Positions 49,314 through 59,454 of a stretch of DNA of 64,000 nucleotides are shown here, in pieces. The stretch lies in assembly GCA_945861785.1 (NCBI GenBank), contig CAMAWD010000004.1, positions 80,575 through 144,574 of the forward strand, written 5' to 3'. Every line of letters starts with the position of its first letter. Positions within the stretch are counted from its first letter, which is position 1. Under the pieces are notes generated by a model. The model had not been told where the DNA came from. It ran no database searches and saw only the letters and a program-made list of their open reading frames with translations. The DNA is from Rhodoferax sp. OV413. Lineage in GTDB: Bacteria; Pseudomonadota; Gammaproteobacteria; Burkholderiales; Burkholderiaceae_C. The translations under genes were made by a program, and so were the position numbers.

Positions 49314-51337
49314 TCTACGAACTGGGCCACGTTGCCCTCATTCTTGCGCTCACGATGGCGCTGGCGCAAAGTGTGCTCCCGCTCATCGGCGCCCAGACCG
49401 GCAATCTGGCGTGGATGTCACTGGCAAAACCGTCGGCGCGTGGACAGTTCCTTTTCCTCGCGATTTCCTATGGCTGCCTGACGCATGCGTTTGTCACCAA
49501 TGACTTCTCGGTGGCGCTGGCTGCCAACCACTCCAATTCGACCCTGCCGCTGGTGTTTCGGATCACCGCGGTCTGGGGGAACCACGAAGGCTCCATCCTG
49601 CTGTGGGCCCTTATCCTGTCTGGCTGGACGATGGCCGTGTCGATCTTCTCGCGCCAACTCGACCAGCGCATGCTGGCCCGTGTGCTGGGCGTGATGGGGC
49701 TGATCAGCTGCGGCTTCCTGATGTTCACGCTGTTCACGTCCAACCCGTTCGAGCGCGTTTTCCCAGCCCCAGCGAATGGCCAGGACCTGAACCCCCTGCT
49801 CCAGGACGCGGGCATGGTGATCCATCCGCCCATGTTGTACATGGGGTACGTTGGTTTCGTGGTGGCATTCGCGTTCTCGGTTTCGGCCTTGCTGTCGGGC
49901 CGTCTCGACGCGGCGTGGGCGCGCTGGTCACGCCCGTGGACCACCGTGGCCTGGTGCTTCCTGACCTGCGGCATCGCGCTGGGTAGTTTCTGGGCCTACT
50001 ACGAACTGGGGTGGGGTGGCTGGTGGTTCTGGGATCCGGTTGAAAACGCGTCCTTCATGCCCTGGCTGGTCGGAACCGCCTTGATCCACTCCCTGGCGGT
50101 GACGGAAAAACGCGGCGGGTTCAAGATGTGGACGGCGTTGCTGGCGATCATGGCTTTTTCGCTTTCGCTGCTGGGGACGTTCATCGTGCGCTCCGGCGTT
50201 CTGAGTTCGGTCCATGCGTTTGCCACTGATCCGGCCCGCGGTGTTTTCATTCTGGGTTTCCTCGCCCTGGTGATCGGTGGCTCGCTGGCGCTTTTTGCAT
50301 GGCGCGCGCCGCGGGTTGGCATGGGCGGCAGTTTCGAGGTGGTGTCGCGCGAATCCATGCTGCTGGCCAACAACGTGCTGCTTGTCGTGGCCGCGGCCGC
50401 CGTCTTGCTGGGCACCTTGTACCCCTTGGTGATCGATGCCCTGGGCATGGGCAAGTTGTCGGTCGGCCCGCCGTATTTCGATGCGGTTTTCGTCCCCCTC
50501 ATGACGCCCGCGCTGTTTCTGATGGGTGTCGGCCCGATGACCCGCTGGCGCCAGGCCACCGTGGTCGATCTGGCGCGGCGCCTGCGATGGGCGATCGGTG
50601 TCAGCCTGGCCAGCGCCGTGTTGGCATTTGTGGCGCTTGGGCATTGGACTCCGATGATCGGCCTGGGCCTTGCACTGGCGGTGTGGGTGGGAAGCACCGC
50701 CGTGTTCAATCTGGTGGAGCGGGTGCGCGAGCATCCGGCGCCGTCAGTCTGGAAGCGGTTCGCGGTGCAACCCGGCAGTTATTACGGCATGTTGCTGGCG
50801 CATTTCGGCGTGGCGGTGTTCATCGTCGGCGTCACCATCGTGAGCGGTTTCCAGAGCGAGACCGACGTGCGCATGGAGGTTGGTGACACGGCCACGGTAG
50901 CCGGTTACACCTTTCGCCTGGACGCGGTAACCAAGGTGCGCGGCCCCAACTACGACGCATCCCGTGCGGCGGTCAGTGCCACCCGTGATGGCAAACCGGT
51001 GGCCGCGTTGTCGCCAGAACGCCGCGTGTACACCGTGCGTGGCATGCCGATGACCGAAGTCGGTATCGATCGCGGATTCACGCGTGACCTGTATGTGGCG
51101 CTGGGTGACCCTGTCAGCGAAACCGCCTGGAGCGTGCGCCTGCACCACAAACCGTTTGTCAACCTGATCTGGATCGGTTGCCTCCTGATGGCCGGCGGTG
51201 GACTGCTGGCCGTATTGGACCGGCGCTATCGGCGTCAGACGAGTGCGGCACCACAGCCGGCGGCCCCGGCAGCCGGCACCGGGCCGGCCAGTCGTCCGCC
51301 GCGGCCAGCCATGGCCAAGAAAGCGCGCGCCCGATGA
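49310..51337 (+). CDS. ccmF: Haem lyase core subunit CcmF
   Basis: The 675-residue polytopic protein contains the haem-handling tryptophan-rich motif [19 protein letters not shown] and conserved membrane His residues ([21 protein letters not shown]). CcmF attaches haem to CXXCH of apocytochromes with CcmH and CcmI. It overlaps ccmE and ccmG by a few bases, indicating tight coupling. The Ala/Pro/Arg-rich tail after the last helix is a lineage feature. It is needed for the decaheme protein at 59.5 kb, which requires ten attachments. Confidence 0.96.
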   Translation: MIYELGHVALILALTMALAQSVLPLIGAQTGNLAWMSLAKPSARGQFLFLAISYGCLTHAFVTNDFSVALAANHSNSTLPLVFRITAVWGNHEGSILLWALILSGWTMAVSIFSRQLDQRMLARVLGVMGLISCGFLMFTLFTSNPFERVFPAPANGQDLNPLLQDAGMVIHPPMLYMGYVGFVVAFAFSVSALLSGRLDAAWARWSRPWTTVAWCFLTCGIALGSFWAYYELGWGGWWFWDPVENASFMPWLVGTALIHSLAVTEKRGGFKMWTALLAIMAFSLSLLGTFIVRSGVLSSVHAFATDPARGVFILGFLALVIGGSLALFAWRAPRVGMGGSFEVVSRESMLLANNVLLVVAAAAVLLGTLYPLVIDALGMGKLSVGPPYFDAVFVPLMTPALFLMGVGPMTRWRQATVVDLARRLRWAIGVSLASAVLAFVALGHWTPMIGLGLALAVWVGSTAVFNLVERVREHPAPSVWKRFAVQPGSYYGMLLAHFGVAVFIVGVTIVSGFQSETDVRMEVGDTATVAGYTFRLDAVTKVRGPNYDASRAAVSATRDGKPVAALSPERRVYTVRGMPMTEVGIDRGFTRDLYVALGDPVSETAWSVRLHHKPFVNLIWIGCLLMAGGGLLAVLDRRYRRQTSAAPQPAAPAAGTGPASRPPRPAMAKKARAR

Positions 51338-51858
51338 AAAGAGCGCTGATACCCCTGCTGATCTTCATCGTCCTGGTTGGTTTTCTGGCTGTCGGACTGA
51401 CCCGAAACCCGCGCGAAATCCCCTCGCCGCTGATCAACAAAGCTGCGCCTGCGTTCAGTTTGTCGGCGCTTGATGCTCCCGAACAGAAGATTTCCGTGCA
51501 GGACTTGCGAGGCAAGGTCTGGATTCTGAACGTTTGGGCCTCCTGGTGCGTAGCTTGCCGCATCGAGCACCCGCTGCTGGTCGAGTTCGCCAAGACCGGC
51601 ACAGTGCCGATCTACGGCCTGAACTACAAGGACAAGCGCGACGACGCCATTGGCTGGCTGGCAAAGTTCGGCAACCCCTACACCCGTTCCCTGTCGGATA
51701 CCGACGGGGTGGTGGGCATCGATTTCGGCGTCTATGGTGTTCCGGAAACCTTCGTGATCGACAAGACGGGGGTGATCCGCATGAAACACATTGGCCCGGT
51801 GACGCCCGAAGTCCTGCGCGACGACATCATTCCACTGGTGAGGAAGCTCGGTGCGTAA
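51334..51858 (+). CDS. ccmG: Thiol-disulphide oxidoreductase CcmG/DsbE
   Basis: The 174-residue protein starts at 51334, overlapping the ccmF stop. It has an N-terminal membrane anchor (LIPLLIFIVLVGFLAVGL) and a periplasmic thioredoxin domain with WASWCVACRIEHP (CXXC) and the cis-Pro region GVYGVPETFVID. It keeps the CXXCH cysteines of apocytochromes reduced for haem attachment. The track ORF start at 51178 lies within ccmF and is wrong. Confidence 0.95.
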   Translation: MKRALIPLLIFIVLVGFLAVGLTRNPREIPSPLINKAAPAFSLSALDAPEQKISVQDLRGKVWILNVWASWCVACRIEHPLLVEFAKTGTVPIYGLNYKDKRDDAIGWLAKFGNPYTRSLSDTDGVVGIDFGVYGVPETFVIDKTGVIRMKHIGPVTPEVLRDDIIPLVRKLGA

Positions 51859-52339
51859 CCTCTGCATGCGGATTGTGCTGGTGGTCTGGGCCTGGTCGCT
51901 CGCCTTTGCGGTGGTGCCGGTGTTCGCCAAGGAGGCGCCACCGACCGCGGCCGACCCGGCGCTGGAGGCGCGGGTCATGGCCATAGCGGAAGAACTGCGC
52001 TGCCTGGTGTGCCAGAACGAAACCATTGCCGCCTCCCATGCCGATCTGGCCGTTGACCTGCGCAAGCAGATCGCACTCAAGCTGCAGGCGGGTCAGTCCA
52101 AGCAGGAAATCGTGGATTTCATGGTGGCGCGTTACGGTGATTTTGTGCTCTACCGCCCGGCCCTGAACGCCCGTACCGTCCTGTTGTGGTTCGGGCCCTT
52201 CGCCTTGTTGCTGGTGGCGGGCGTGGTGCTGGCCCTGAACATCCGCCGGCGTCGCCGTGCAACCGATGCCACCGAATGGACGCCCGACAAGGCGCAACGC
52301 GCCCGTGACTTGTTATCAGAAGGCGGCGAACGTCCATGA
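51851..52339 (+). CDS. ccmH: Cytochrome c maturation protein CcmH (CcmL)
   Basis: The 162-residue protein has a signal sequence, the redox motif LRCLVCQNETIAAS, and one C-terminal membrane helix (VLLWFGPFALLLVAGVVLAL). CcmH resolves the mixed disulphide on apocytochrome c. It begins with GTG at 51851 inside the end of ccmG; an ATG at 51866 is an alternative. It is the short form, with the TPR part encoded separately by ccmI. Confidence 0.93.
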   Translation: MRNLCMRIVLVVWAWSLAFAVVPVFAKEAPPTAADPALEARVMAIAEELRCLVCQNETIAASHADLAVDLRKQIALKLQAGQSKQEIVDFMVARYGDFVLYRPALNARTVLLWFGPFALLLVAGVVLALNIRRRRRATDATEWTPDKAQRARDLLSEGGERP

Positions 52340-53679
52340 GTGTGTTTCTTGTTGCCCTTGCGGGCCTGATTGCGCTGGCGCTGGTTTTTGTCCTGCCGCC
52401 GTTGCTGCGTGCCACCCGTTTGCCTGCGGCAGACGTTGCTGCGGACGCAGCCCGGCGCGCCAACCTGCAAGTGTTGCGCGAACAACTGGCGGCGCTCGAT
52501 GCCGAACATGCCAGCGGCGCGCTCGATGCCAGCCAGCACCAATTGGCGCGGTCCGAAGTTGAACGGCGTGCTCTGGAAGAAGAGCAGGACGTGGTTCGTC
52601 CTGCCGTGGCAACCCGGGCCGGCAAGACGGCGATTGCCCTTGGGGCCTTTGTACCCTTGTTCGTCTTCGTGGTGTATGGCGGGCTGGGCACGCCCGAGGC
52701 GCTGTTGAGCCGGTCACCGGCGCAGGCCGCAGCCAACGGAAACGGGAACGGAGCCGAAACCGGCGGCGTGACCGCGCAACAGATCGATGCCATGGTCAGC
52801 AAGCTGGCCAACCGCCTGGAAACCCAGACCGCCCCGCAGCCTGGAGACGCCGAGGCGTGGACGATGCTGGCGCGCTCCTATGCCGTGTTGCAGCGTTTCC
52901 CCGAAGCCAGCCGCGCCTTCGTGCGTGCGCGCGGCCTGGCACCCGACAACGCCCAGCTTCTTGCCGACCATGCCGATGTGCTGGCGATGCTGCAAGGCCA
53001 GACAGTGGCCGGCGAGCCGGCCAAGCTGGTGATGCGCGCCCTGGAGATCGATCCGCGCAACCTCAAGGCGCTGGCCCTGGCGGGCAGCGCGGCGTTCGAA
53101 CGCAAGGATTTTTCCACCGCGCTGAAGTTTTGGGGCCAGGCCAAGTCCCTGGCCGAACCCGGCAGCGCATTCGCATCGGGGCTGGACGGCAGCATCCAGC
53201 AGGCGCAGGCCGCCGGGGGCCAGGCCCCTGGCGCCGCGCCGGCAGTTGCCATGGCGCCGGCACCGGCAGTTCAGGCTGGTCCCAAGCCGGCAGTCCCCCA
53301 GGCCGCCCCTGACCAGGCCAAGGCGGCCACCGGCTCCGGCAAGGTCAGCGGCGTCGTCCAGCTGGCCGGGCCGCTTGCGGCCAAGGCCGCGCCAGGCGAC
53401 ACCTTGTTCGTGTTTGCGCGCGCCGCCCAGGGGCCGCGCATGCCGCTGGCAATTCTCAAGATGCGCGTCAGCGACCTGCCATTGACCTTCACGCTGGACG
53501 ACAGCAGCGCGATGTCGCCCGAGATGACACTCTCGAAGTTCCCGATGGTGGTCGTGGGCGCGCGTGTTTCGCGCTCCGGCGACGCAATGCCACGCACTGG
53601 TGACCTGGTAGGGCAGGTCGGCCCGGTCGAAACCGGCTCGACCAAGCTCACGATCACGATCGACAGCGTCCAGCCCTGA
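52336..53679 (+). CDS. ccmI: Cytochrome c maturation apocytochrome chaperone CcmI
   Basis: The 447-residue protein has two N-terminal membrane helices around a coiled-coil loop (RRANLQVLREQLAALDAEHA), then periplasmic TPR repeats (EAWTMLARSYAVLQRFPEAS). A C-terminal beta-rich domain (KVSGVVQLAGPLAAKAAPGD) completes it. CcmI holds apocytochrome c for haem ligation. A Pro/Ala linker separates the TPR and C-terminal parts. It is the last gene of ccmEFGHI. The LysR gene follows after 55 bp. Confidence 0.92.
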   Translation: MSVFLVALAGLIALALVFVLPPLLRATRLPAADVAADAARRANLQVLREQLAALDAEHASGALDASQHQLARSEVERRALEEEQDVVRPAVATRAGKTAIALGAFVPLFVFVVYGGLGTPEALLSRSPAQAAANGNGNGAETGGVTAQQIDAMVSKLANRLETQTAPQPGDAEAWTMLARSYAVLQRFPEASRAFVRARGLAPDNAQLLADHADVLAMLQGQTVAGEPAKLVMRALEIDPRNLKALALAGSAAFERKDFSTALKFWGQAKSLAEPGSAFASGLDGSIQQAQAAGGQAPGAAPAVAMAPAPAVQAGPKPAVPQAAPDQAKAATGSGKVSGVVQLAGPLAAKAAPGDTLFVFARAAQGPRMPLAILKMRVSDLPLTFTLDDSSAMSPEMTLSKFPMVVVGARVSRSGDAMPRTGDLVGQVGPVETGSTKLTITIDSVQP

Positions 53680-53734
53680 TCCAGGGCCGTGCGGGCGAGG
53701 TTTTGCGCCAGCCGCAAAGTTAAAGTCAAGCCCG

Positions 53735-54646
53735 ATGAAGCGCCTGCCACCCCTCCATGCCTTGCGTGCCTTCGATGCGGCCGTGCGCACTGGCAGTTTC
53801 ACCCGGGCCGGAGAAGCCCTGCACGTGACCCAGGGTGCGATCAGCCGGCAGATCAAGCAGTTGGAGGACTGGCTAGGCAAATCAGTGTTCGTGCGCCATT
53901 ACCAGGGACTGATCCTGACGCCGGCCGGCAGTGTGCTGGCCAAGGGCCTGGACGCCGCGTTCGGCACCATCCAGGATGCGGTCGAGCAGATCCAGCACCT
54001 GGGCGCACGCCAACGTATTGCCGTCAACGTGCCCGAGACCTTCGCATCACGTTGGCTCGCGCCGCGTTTGCGCGGTTTTCACGGGCGCCACCCCGATATC
54101 GACCTGTCCATCACCACCGGGGCGGTCACCAATCTGCGTGATGCCCAGCAGTACGACTGCCTGGTGATGTTCCTGGAGGAGCCCTGGGCCAAGGGGGATT
54201 GCCGACTGCTGCGACAGGAGCATTACGTGGCGGTGGCCAGCCCTGAACTGTGGGTCGATGGCGCCGAGCCGAACCTGGCCCACGCCACCTTGCTCCATGT
54301 GCTGGCTGGTGCCAAGCGGCTGCAGATCTGGGAGAACTGGTTCGCCTCGCTGGGCATCCGCCATATCGACCCACGACCGGGCATCGCTTTTTCCACCATG
54401 GACCAGGCGATCAACGCGGCGGTGTCCGGTGCTGGTGTGGCCGTGGTGGATGCCCCCATGGCAGAGCGTGATCTGGCGGAGAACCGCCTGCGTCGAATCG
54501 GCGTGCATGAACTGACCGGCAGCCATGGCTACTGGTTTGTCGAGCCGCGGGAGCGCGCCTTGCGGGATCCGGCGCACAGCGCTGTCGTGGCGCTGTTCCA
54601 GTCGTGGCTGCTCGAGGTCAGCCGCGGGGCAGGTGTGGTGCGCTGA
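53735..54646 (+). CDS. LysR-family regulator, GcvA-like
   Basis: The 303-residue protein has the N-terminal winged helix (LRAFDAAVRTGSFTRAGEAL, VTQGAISRQIKQLE) and an effector domain of the GcvA/AmpR subgroup (QRIAVNVPETFASRWLAPRL). It lies between the two halves of the ccm locus, on the same strand as ccmEFGHI and convergent with ccmABCD. It could regulate either half or be an unrelated insertion. The target and effector are unknown. Confidence 0.88.
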   Translation: MKRLPPLHALRAFDAAVRTGSFTRAGEALHVTQGAISRQIKQLEDWLGKSVFVRHYQGLILTPAGSVLAKGLDAAFGTIQDAVEQIQHLGARQRIAVNVPETFASRWLAPRLRGFHGRHPDIDLSITTGAVTNLRDAQQYDCLVMFLEEPWAKGDCRLLRQEHYVAVASPELWVDGAEPNLAHATLLHVLAGAKRLQIWENWFASLGIRHIDPRPGIAFSTMDQAINAAVSGAGVAVVDAPMAERDLAENRLRRIGVHELTGSHGYWFVEPRERALRDPAHSAVVALFQSWLLEVSRGAGVVR

Positions 54647-54671
54647 ACCCGCGGCGCGCGGCTTGTCGCCT

Positions 54672-54851
54672 TCACCGCGCGCTGGAGATTTCCTGGTCGT
54701 TGCCCTGGATTGCGTGGATTGCGGCGGCGCGCCGCCGGCGGATCAGCCAGACCTCCACGACCAGTGCCAGCGCGCTCACGCCGAAGCTGCCCCACACATA
54801 GACGCCATAACCCCCCATGGCGAAAAACTCGGCGGCGTTATTCCACTGCAT
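54672..54851 (-). CDS. ccmD: Haem exporter subunit CcmD
   Basis: This 59-residue membrane protein starts at 54851 (MQWNNAAEFFAMGGYGVYVWGSFG), with one helix and the basic tail IRRRRAAAIHA. The MGGYG..VWGS pattern is diagnostic of CcmD, which helps release holo-CcmE from the CcmABC complex. It overlaps the end of ccmC by 14 bp. The track ORF starts too far upstream. Confidence 0.88.
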   Translation of the reverse strand: MQWNNAAEFFAMGGYGVYVWGSFGVSALALVVEVWLIRRRRAAAIHAIQGNDQEISSAR

Positions 54852-55578
54852 GGCGGACCCAATCTGCGTGGCTTTCACGCTCCAGGATGATGCAGCGCAC
54901 CCGCAGCAGCGCCACCGCAATCGCGTACATCCACGCGGCAAGGCTCATGATGAGCATGCCCCACAACATGGTGGTGGCCATCGAGGGTGAACGTGTCATG
55001 GAAACCGATGCGCCCTGGTGCAGCGTGTTCCACCACTTGACGGAAAAGTAGATGATGGGCACGTTGATCACACCGACCAGCGCCAGCACGGCACCAGCCT
55101 TGTCGGCGCGCCTCGGGTCGTCGATGGCGGCCTGCAGCGCCATGAAGCCCAGGTACAGAAACAGCAGGATCAGCTCCGAGGTGAGCCGCGCATCCCAGAC
55201 CCACCATGCGCCCCACATCGGTTTGCCCCACAGGGCCCCGGTCCACAGCGACAGAAAGGCGAACAGGGCGCCGGTGGGCGCAAGCGCCGAGGCCATCATG
55301 CCCGACAACCGGGTGTTGAATACCAGCCCCAGGCCGGCCCATGCCGCCATCACCAGGTAGATGAACATCGACATCCACGACACCGGTACATGGATGAAGA
55401 TGATGCGGTAGCCCTCGCCCTGCTGGGCGTCGGTGGGTGCGACAAAAAAGGACATCCACAGGCCGATGGCGGCCAGTACCGTGCCCAGCATGGCGAACAG
55501 CGGCCACAGCCGCCCGGCCAGTGGATAGAAATTCTGGGGGGACGCAAACCGGAACCAGTTTGCAACGCGGTTGTTCAT
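54838..55578 (-). CDS. ccmC: Haem exporter/CcmE loading protein CcmC
   Basis: The 246-residue protein from ATG 55578 (MNNRVANWFRFASP) has six membrane helices and the haem-binding motif WGAWWVWDARLTSELILL. Flanking His residues are in FIHVPVSWMS and WWNTLHQGAS. It loads haem onto CcmE. Its start overlaps the ccmB stop by 4 bp. The long track extension overlaps ccmB and is a shadow. Confidence 0.95.
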   Translation of the reverse strand: MNNRVANWFRFASPQNFYPLAGRLWPLFAMLGTVLAAIGLWMSFFVAPTDAQQGEGYRIIFIHVPVSWMSMFIYLVMAAWAGLGLVFNTRLSGMMASALAPTGALFAFLSLWTGALWGKPMWGAWWVWDARLTSELILLFLYLGFMALQAAIDDPRRADKAGAVLALVGVINVPIIYFSVKWWNTLHQGASVSMTRSPSMATTMLWGMLIMSLAAWMYAIAVALLRVRCIILERESHADWVRHAVE

Positions 55579-56258
55579 TCCAGGGAGATCCTCAGTGCAG
55601 TGGTGATGGCGAACGGGGCAAAAACACAGGACAACAACAACAAAGCGCCCATCAGGGAAAAGTGGGCGCTGATTCCCAGGCCTGCGGCGTCGGCTTCGAC
55701 CGCACCGGCGCCGAAAATCAGTACCGGAATATAAAGCGGAAGCGTCAACAGCGACAGCAACACGCCGCCGCCACGCACGCCCAGTGTCAGCGCCGCGCCG
55801 ATGCCGCCGATCAGGCTCAAGGTGGGCGTGCCCAGCAACAGGCTCAACGTCAAAACCAGCAGGGCCCGTGCGTCCAGCCCGAACTGCACGCCCAGCACCG
55901 GCGCGATCAGCACCAGCGGCAGGCCCGACAGCAGGAAGTGCGCCAGCACCTTGGCCATCACCAGCAGTGTCAGGGGGGTGCCCGAGAGTGCCATCTGTTC
56001 CAGGCTTCCGTCGGCATGGTCGGCCGAGAACAGGCGTTGCAGTGACAACATGGCCGCCAGCAGGGCGCCAACCCACAACACGCCCGGGGCCATGCGCAGC
56101 AACAGCTTGGCCTCGGGCCCGACACCCAGCGGAAACAGGCTCGCGACAATGACAAAGAAGAAAAGCGGCGTGAGCACATCGCCCTTTTGTTTCATGGCCA
56201 ACGCCACTTCGCGCCGCACCACCGCCATGAAGACGCTGGTCCAGCCAATGCGGGTCAT
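55575..56258 (-). CDS. ccmB: Haem exporter permease CcmB
   Basis: The 227-residue protein with six membrane helices starts at 56258 (MTRIGWTSVFMAVVRREVALAMKQKGD). The early RRE..A.....D.L.PL.FF pattern and the loop DHADGSLEQMALSGTPL are typical CcmB. It forms the ABC-type complex with CcmA that releases holo-CcmE using ATP. A 58-bp gap separates it from ccmA, which is longer than the overlaps between the other ccm genes. Confidence 0.94.
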   Translation of the reverse strand: MTRIGWTSVFMAVVRREVALAMKQKGDVLTPLFFFVIVASLFPLGVGPEAKLLLRMAPGVLWVGALLAAMLSLQRLFSADHADGSLEQMALSGTPLTLLVMAKVLAHFLLSGLPLVLIAPVLGVQFGLDARALLVLTLSLLLGTPTLSLIGGIGAALTLGVRGGGVLLSLLTLPLYIPVLIFGAGAVEADAAGLGISAHFSLMGALLLLSCVFAPFAITTALRISLE

Positions 56259-56316
56259 GATCGAACTTTCATGCGGGGCACTGCACCGCTGCAAGCGCCG
56301 GAAACTGTGGGACAGA

Positions 56317-56940
56317 TCACGCGGACAACTCCAGCGTCTGGACTGTTGCACCCGCAATGTCGACCTGCTGGTGGCTGGTGAGCACTGCCATGCCGCCGCG
56401 TTGCAGGTGTGCCGAGATTACGCCGGCAAGCAGGGCAATCGAATCCTGGTCGAGCGCGACGAAGGGTTCGTCCAGGACCCACAGGCTGGCGGAGTTGAGC
56501 ATCAGGCGCGACAAGGCCACACGCCGTTTCTGCCCCTGTGACAGGTGCCGCACGAGTCGGCGCTGGCAAGCGCGCAGGCCCATGCGCTCCAGGGCGCTCA
56601 ACGTGTTCGCCGGGTCGGCTTTCGCCCCCGCCAGGGCGGCATAGAAGGCCAGGTTCTCGTCGACTGTCAGGGCTTCCTGCAGGGCGTTGTGGTGCCCCAG
56701 GTAGAACAGATCCTGGCGAAACACACCTGCCTGGTCGTCGATGGGCTTGGCATTCCACAGGATCTGACCAGCCTCGGGCCGGGCTAGGCCGCACAAAAGC
56801 CGCAGCAGGCTCGTCTTGCCGGCGCCGTTGGCCCCGCGCAGGTAGAGCAATTGCCCGCTTTCGAGGCGAAAACCGAGCCCGTCAAACAGGGGGCGCTCGC
56901 CGCGGACACATTTCAGATTCGAGACTTCAAGGGTTTTCAA
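56317..56940 (-). CDS. ccmA: Haem exporter ATP-binding protein CcmA
   Basis: The 207-residue ABC ATPase has Walker A RGANGAGKTSLLRLLCG, the signature LSQGQKRRVALSRL, Walker B LWVLDEPFVAL and the switch His in TSHQQ. It powers holo-CcmE release with CcmBC. It is the first of ccmABCD and begins 145 bp after the porin gene, in the same orientation. The electron-transfer genes and ccmABCD could therefore share a transcript. Confidence 0.95.
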   Translation of the reverse strand: MKTLEVSNLKCVRGERPLFDGLGFRLESGQLLYLRGANGAGKTSLLRLLCGLARPEAGQILWNAKPIDDQAGVFRQDLFYLGHHNALQEALTVDENLAFYAALAGAKADPANTLSALERMGLRACQRRLVRHLSQGQKRRVALSRLMLNSASLWVLDEPFVALDQDSIALLAGVISAHLQRGGMAVLTSHQQVDIAGATVQTLELSA

Positions 56941-57085
56941 GACGGGGGCTTCAGGTCGGTTGCATCGGGATTATGGCCCCTGGGCAAACGCGCGCCGGCG
57001 CGGATTCGGTGCCGTGGCACCCGAGCGCGGGTGGCGACCGCCTGCCAGAAACGCGCCGGCGGCCGGGGTGCCGATGTGCCGGGGG

Positions 57086-59410
57086 CTAGAACTTGAAGAT
57101 GTACATGACCCCGAGCACGTTGACCGTCTGCCTCGGGTTGAGCGTGACGGTGGTGTTGTCAGAGAACAGGTAGGGCACGCCGTTGTTGCCGTAGGACCAC
57201 TCGTCGAGCTTCGTGCGCTGGTGGATCAGGCTCACACGCACCGAGGCGGTCTTGTCCAGCGAATAGGTGCCCGTCAGGTTGAGCCGGGTCATGTGGTAGC
57301 GCACATCCGGAAGGCCGAGGGCAGCCTGGGCCAGGTTGGTGGCGGTCGGGGGTGCGCCGGCTGCGCTCGAAGGAGCGGCCGCCAGCCCATATTTGGTGTT
57401 GTCCTGGAGGTAGGTTAGCTGCGCGCCCACCTCCAGCTTGCTGGTCGGGTTGCCACTGACGCCGAAGCCGAAACCGTCGCTGCGTGTATTCAGATCGGCC
57501 TGGTAACCCGTGCTGTGGTTGATTTTCAGGTTCTGGTGACTCTGGGAGGCGTAACCCGTGAGTTTCCAGTTATCGGACACCGCAAAACTCGTGTCGACGC
57601 TGTAGCTCTTGAGGCCGGTCTCCCTCCAGCCCTTGCCCTGGGCGACTTCACTGAACGCCGTGGCATTCTTGTCGCGGTTGTCATCGGCGCTGAACTGCAC
57701 GTCGATCAGCTCCGTGGGAGACCAGTTGGCCGAGAGCTTGATCTTCTGCCGGTCGATGTCGGCCATGTTCATCGGGAATGCGTTGCCGGCATTGAGTGCG
57801 ATGAACTGGCTGGCCGAGCCCGTCTGCCCGTAACCCAGGCCTGCCGCCGCGAACGCCGCGCTGGTGCTCAGGCTGGTCCAGTCGCCGCCGGTGCGTTTGC
57901 TGTGGCCGTAGCTGAATGCCCCGCTCAGGGTTTCCGACATTGTGCGCCGCAGTTCCAGACGGTAACCGGTCTCGCGGTTGCTTGCCCGCACCGCGCCGAG
58001 ACCGGCCAACTCTTCTTCGGTGATCGAGACCGGCACAGGGCGCTTGTACGAATTGAAATCCAGGCCCGCAGTGGCCCGCAGGTCGGCCGGCAGCTGGTAA
58101 CCCGCCTCCAGTTTCCCGACCACCTTGGTGGAGTTGATGTGCAGGTTGTTCCAGAACCGGTTGGTGTTCGGCGGGACAGTGGCAGGGACGGAGGTTCCGG
58201 CCTCGACGTTGTACAACTCCTCAGGCGTCTTGTCGTTGACCTTTTCGTAGCGCAGGTTGGCCAGCAGGCTGAGCTTGGGAACGGGACGCGCATTGAGGCC
58301 CAGTTGCAGCAGCGAGGAGTTCACCACGCCATGCAGGCTGGTTACACCAGGCGGCGGATTGGTCAGGCCGGCGTTGGCGAAGTTGTCGTCCTGCGTGGCA
58401 TGTGTGTACGCATACTTGAAGGTGCCATTGGTCGTGGGTGAAATGCGGTAGTTGCCGGAAACATAGATCTGGTGCGCCTGGTTGTCGGGCGGCAGCGCAA
58501 TCGGCAGTTGCAGCACATTCTGCAGGCTCGTGCCACCGCCTGCGATGACCCCTGCCCCGGCAGCAGGCGCCAGCGTTGCCGCCACACCCAGTGGGTTGTT
58601 CAAGGCCGCCGGCACGGTTGAGCGGATACTTCCGTTGGCGTTGCTGTAGAAAGAACCGTAATAACCCGCGTTCAGGTTGAAGTCCGGGTGGCTGTAGTTC
58701 AGCTTGGCCTCGATCTGGCGCGTGGTGGAATTGATCGGCTCGGCCGCCATCAGGATCGCCCAGGTCTGGTTGGTCGCGGTCTGCGCTCCTGTGCAGACAT
58801 AGGCGGCACAGGCGTAGCCGCGGGTGAACGCCCGCGCACCGTCCTTGTCCTCGGTCTTGAAATTGACCTCCAGTTGCAGACGTGGGTTGATCCACATGCC
58901 ACCGGCCAAGCCGAGCCCGACCCGCTTCAACTGGAAGTTCAGGTCCGTACCTGTCCCGGGAGCGGCCAAGCGAACGACCGTGGGCGTCGTGGTGCCCGCG
59001 CCCAGCATTCCTGTGTTGAGTGTACGCACCTCATGGCGGACCAACCCTGAGTAGTCAATTGAGTACTTCCATGCGCCCTGCTGTTCATGGGTAAAGCTCA
59101 AGTCCCGGTCGTCCAGGCCGAGATTGCGCCCCCGCAACGTCATCGACGTGCCGGTCGCTTCGTCGCGCTTGTTGATGTCGACTTCGAGTTGGGCGGAGGT
59201 CCGATGGTCCCGCATGCCGTTGTACTGGCCGAAGAATCCGCGCTCGCGCAGGGCGCCGCTCGAATTCCACACGCCAATGCCGACGGAACTCTGCGGCTGG
59301 GTCAGTTGGGATATGTCGCTGTCGTCGGCGTGGGCCGCGGCGCATACCGCCAGAATTGCCAGCGCGATCAGTGATTGCCGGAAACCTGGATGCTCATTTT
59401 CGATGTTCAT
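57086..59410 (-). CDS. MtrB/PioB-family decaheme-associated outer membrane beta-barrel
   Basis: The 774-residue protein has a signal peptide (SLIALAILAVCAAAHA) and then a barrel rich in alternating aromatic/polar strands, ending in Phe (VLGVMYIFKF), the usual C-terminal barrel signal. Strand pairs such as FKYAYTHATQDDNFANAGL and MTRLNLTGTYSLDKTASVRV are characteristic of the MtrB/PioB family. The family forms the sheath through which a decaheme cytochrome passes electrons across the outer membrane. The N-terminal CXXC known in Shewanella MtrB is not present. It follows the decaheme gene by 44 bp. Confidence 0.9.
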   Translation of the reverse strand: MNIENEHPGFRQSLIALAILAVCAAAHADDSDISQLTQPQSSVGIGVWNSSGALRERGFFGQYNGMRDHRTSAQLEVDINKRDEATGTSMTLRGRNLGLDDRDLSFTHEQQGAWKYSIDYSGLVRHEVRTLNTGMLGAGTTTPTVVRLAAPGTGTDLNFQLKRVGLGLAGGMWINPRLQLEVNFKTEDKDGARAFTRGYACAAYVCTGAQTATNQTWAILMAAEPINSTTRQIEAKLNYSHPDFNLNAGYYGSFYSNANGSIRSTVPAALNNPLGVAATLAPAAGAGVIAGGGTSLQNVLQLPIALPPDNQAHQIYVSGNYRISPTTNGTFKYAYTHATQDDNFANAGLTNPPPGVTSLHGVVNSSLLQLGLNARPVPKLSLLANLRYEKVNDKTPEELYNVEAGTSVPATVPPNTNRFWNNLHINSTKVVGKLEAGYQLPADLRATAGLDFNSYKRPVPVSITEEELAGLGAVRASNRETGYRLELRRTMSETLSGAFSYGHSKRTGGDWTSLSTSAAFAAAGLGYGQTGSASQFIALNAGNAFPMNMADIDRQKIKLSANWSPTELIDVQFSADDNRDKNATAFSEVAQGKGWRETGLKSYSVDTSFAVSDNWKLTGYASQSHQNLKINHSTGYQADLNTRSDGFGFGVSGNPTSKLEVGAQLTYLQDNTKYGLAAAPSSAAGAPPTATNLAQAALGLPDVRYHMTRLNLTGTYSLDKTASVRVSLIHQRTKLDEWSYGNNGVPYLFSDNTTVTLNPRQTVNVLGVMYIFKF

Positions 59411-59454
59411 GATGGATCACCATTTCTAGCCGTATGCATGGGGGGCCGTCGGGT

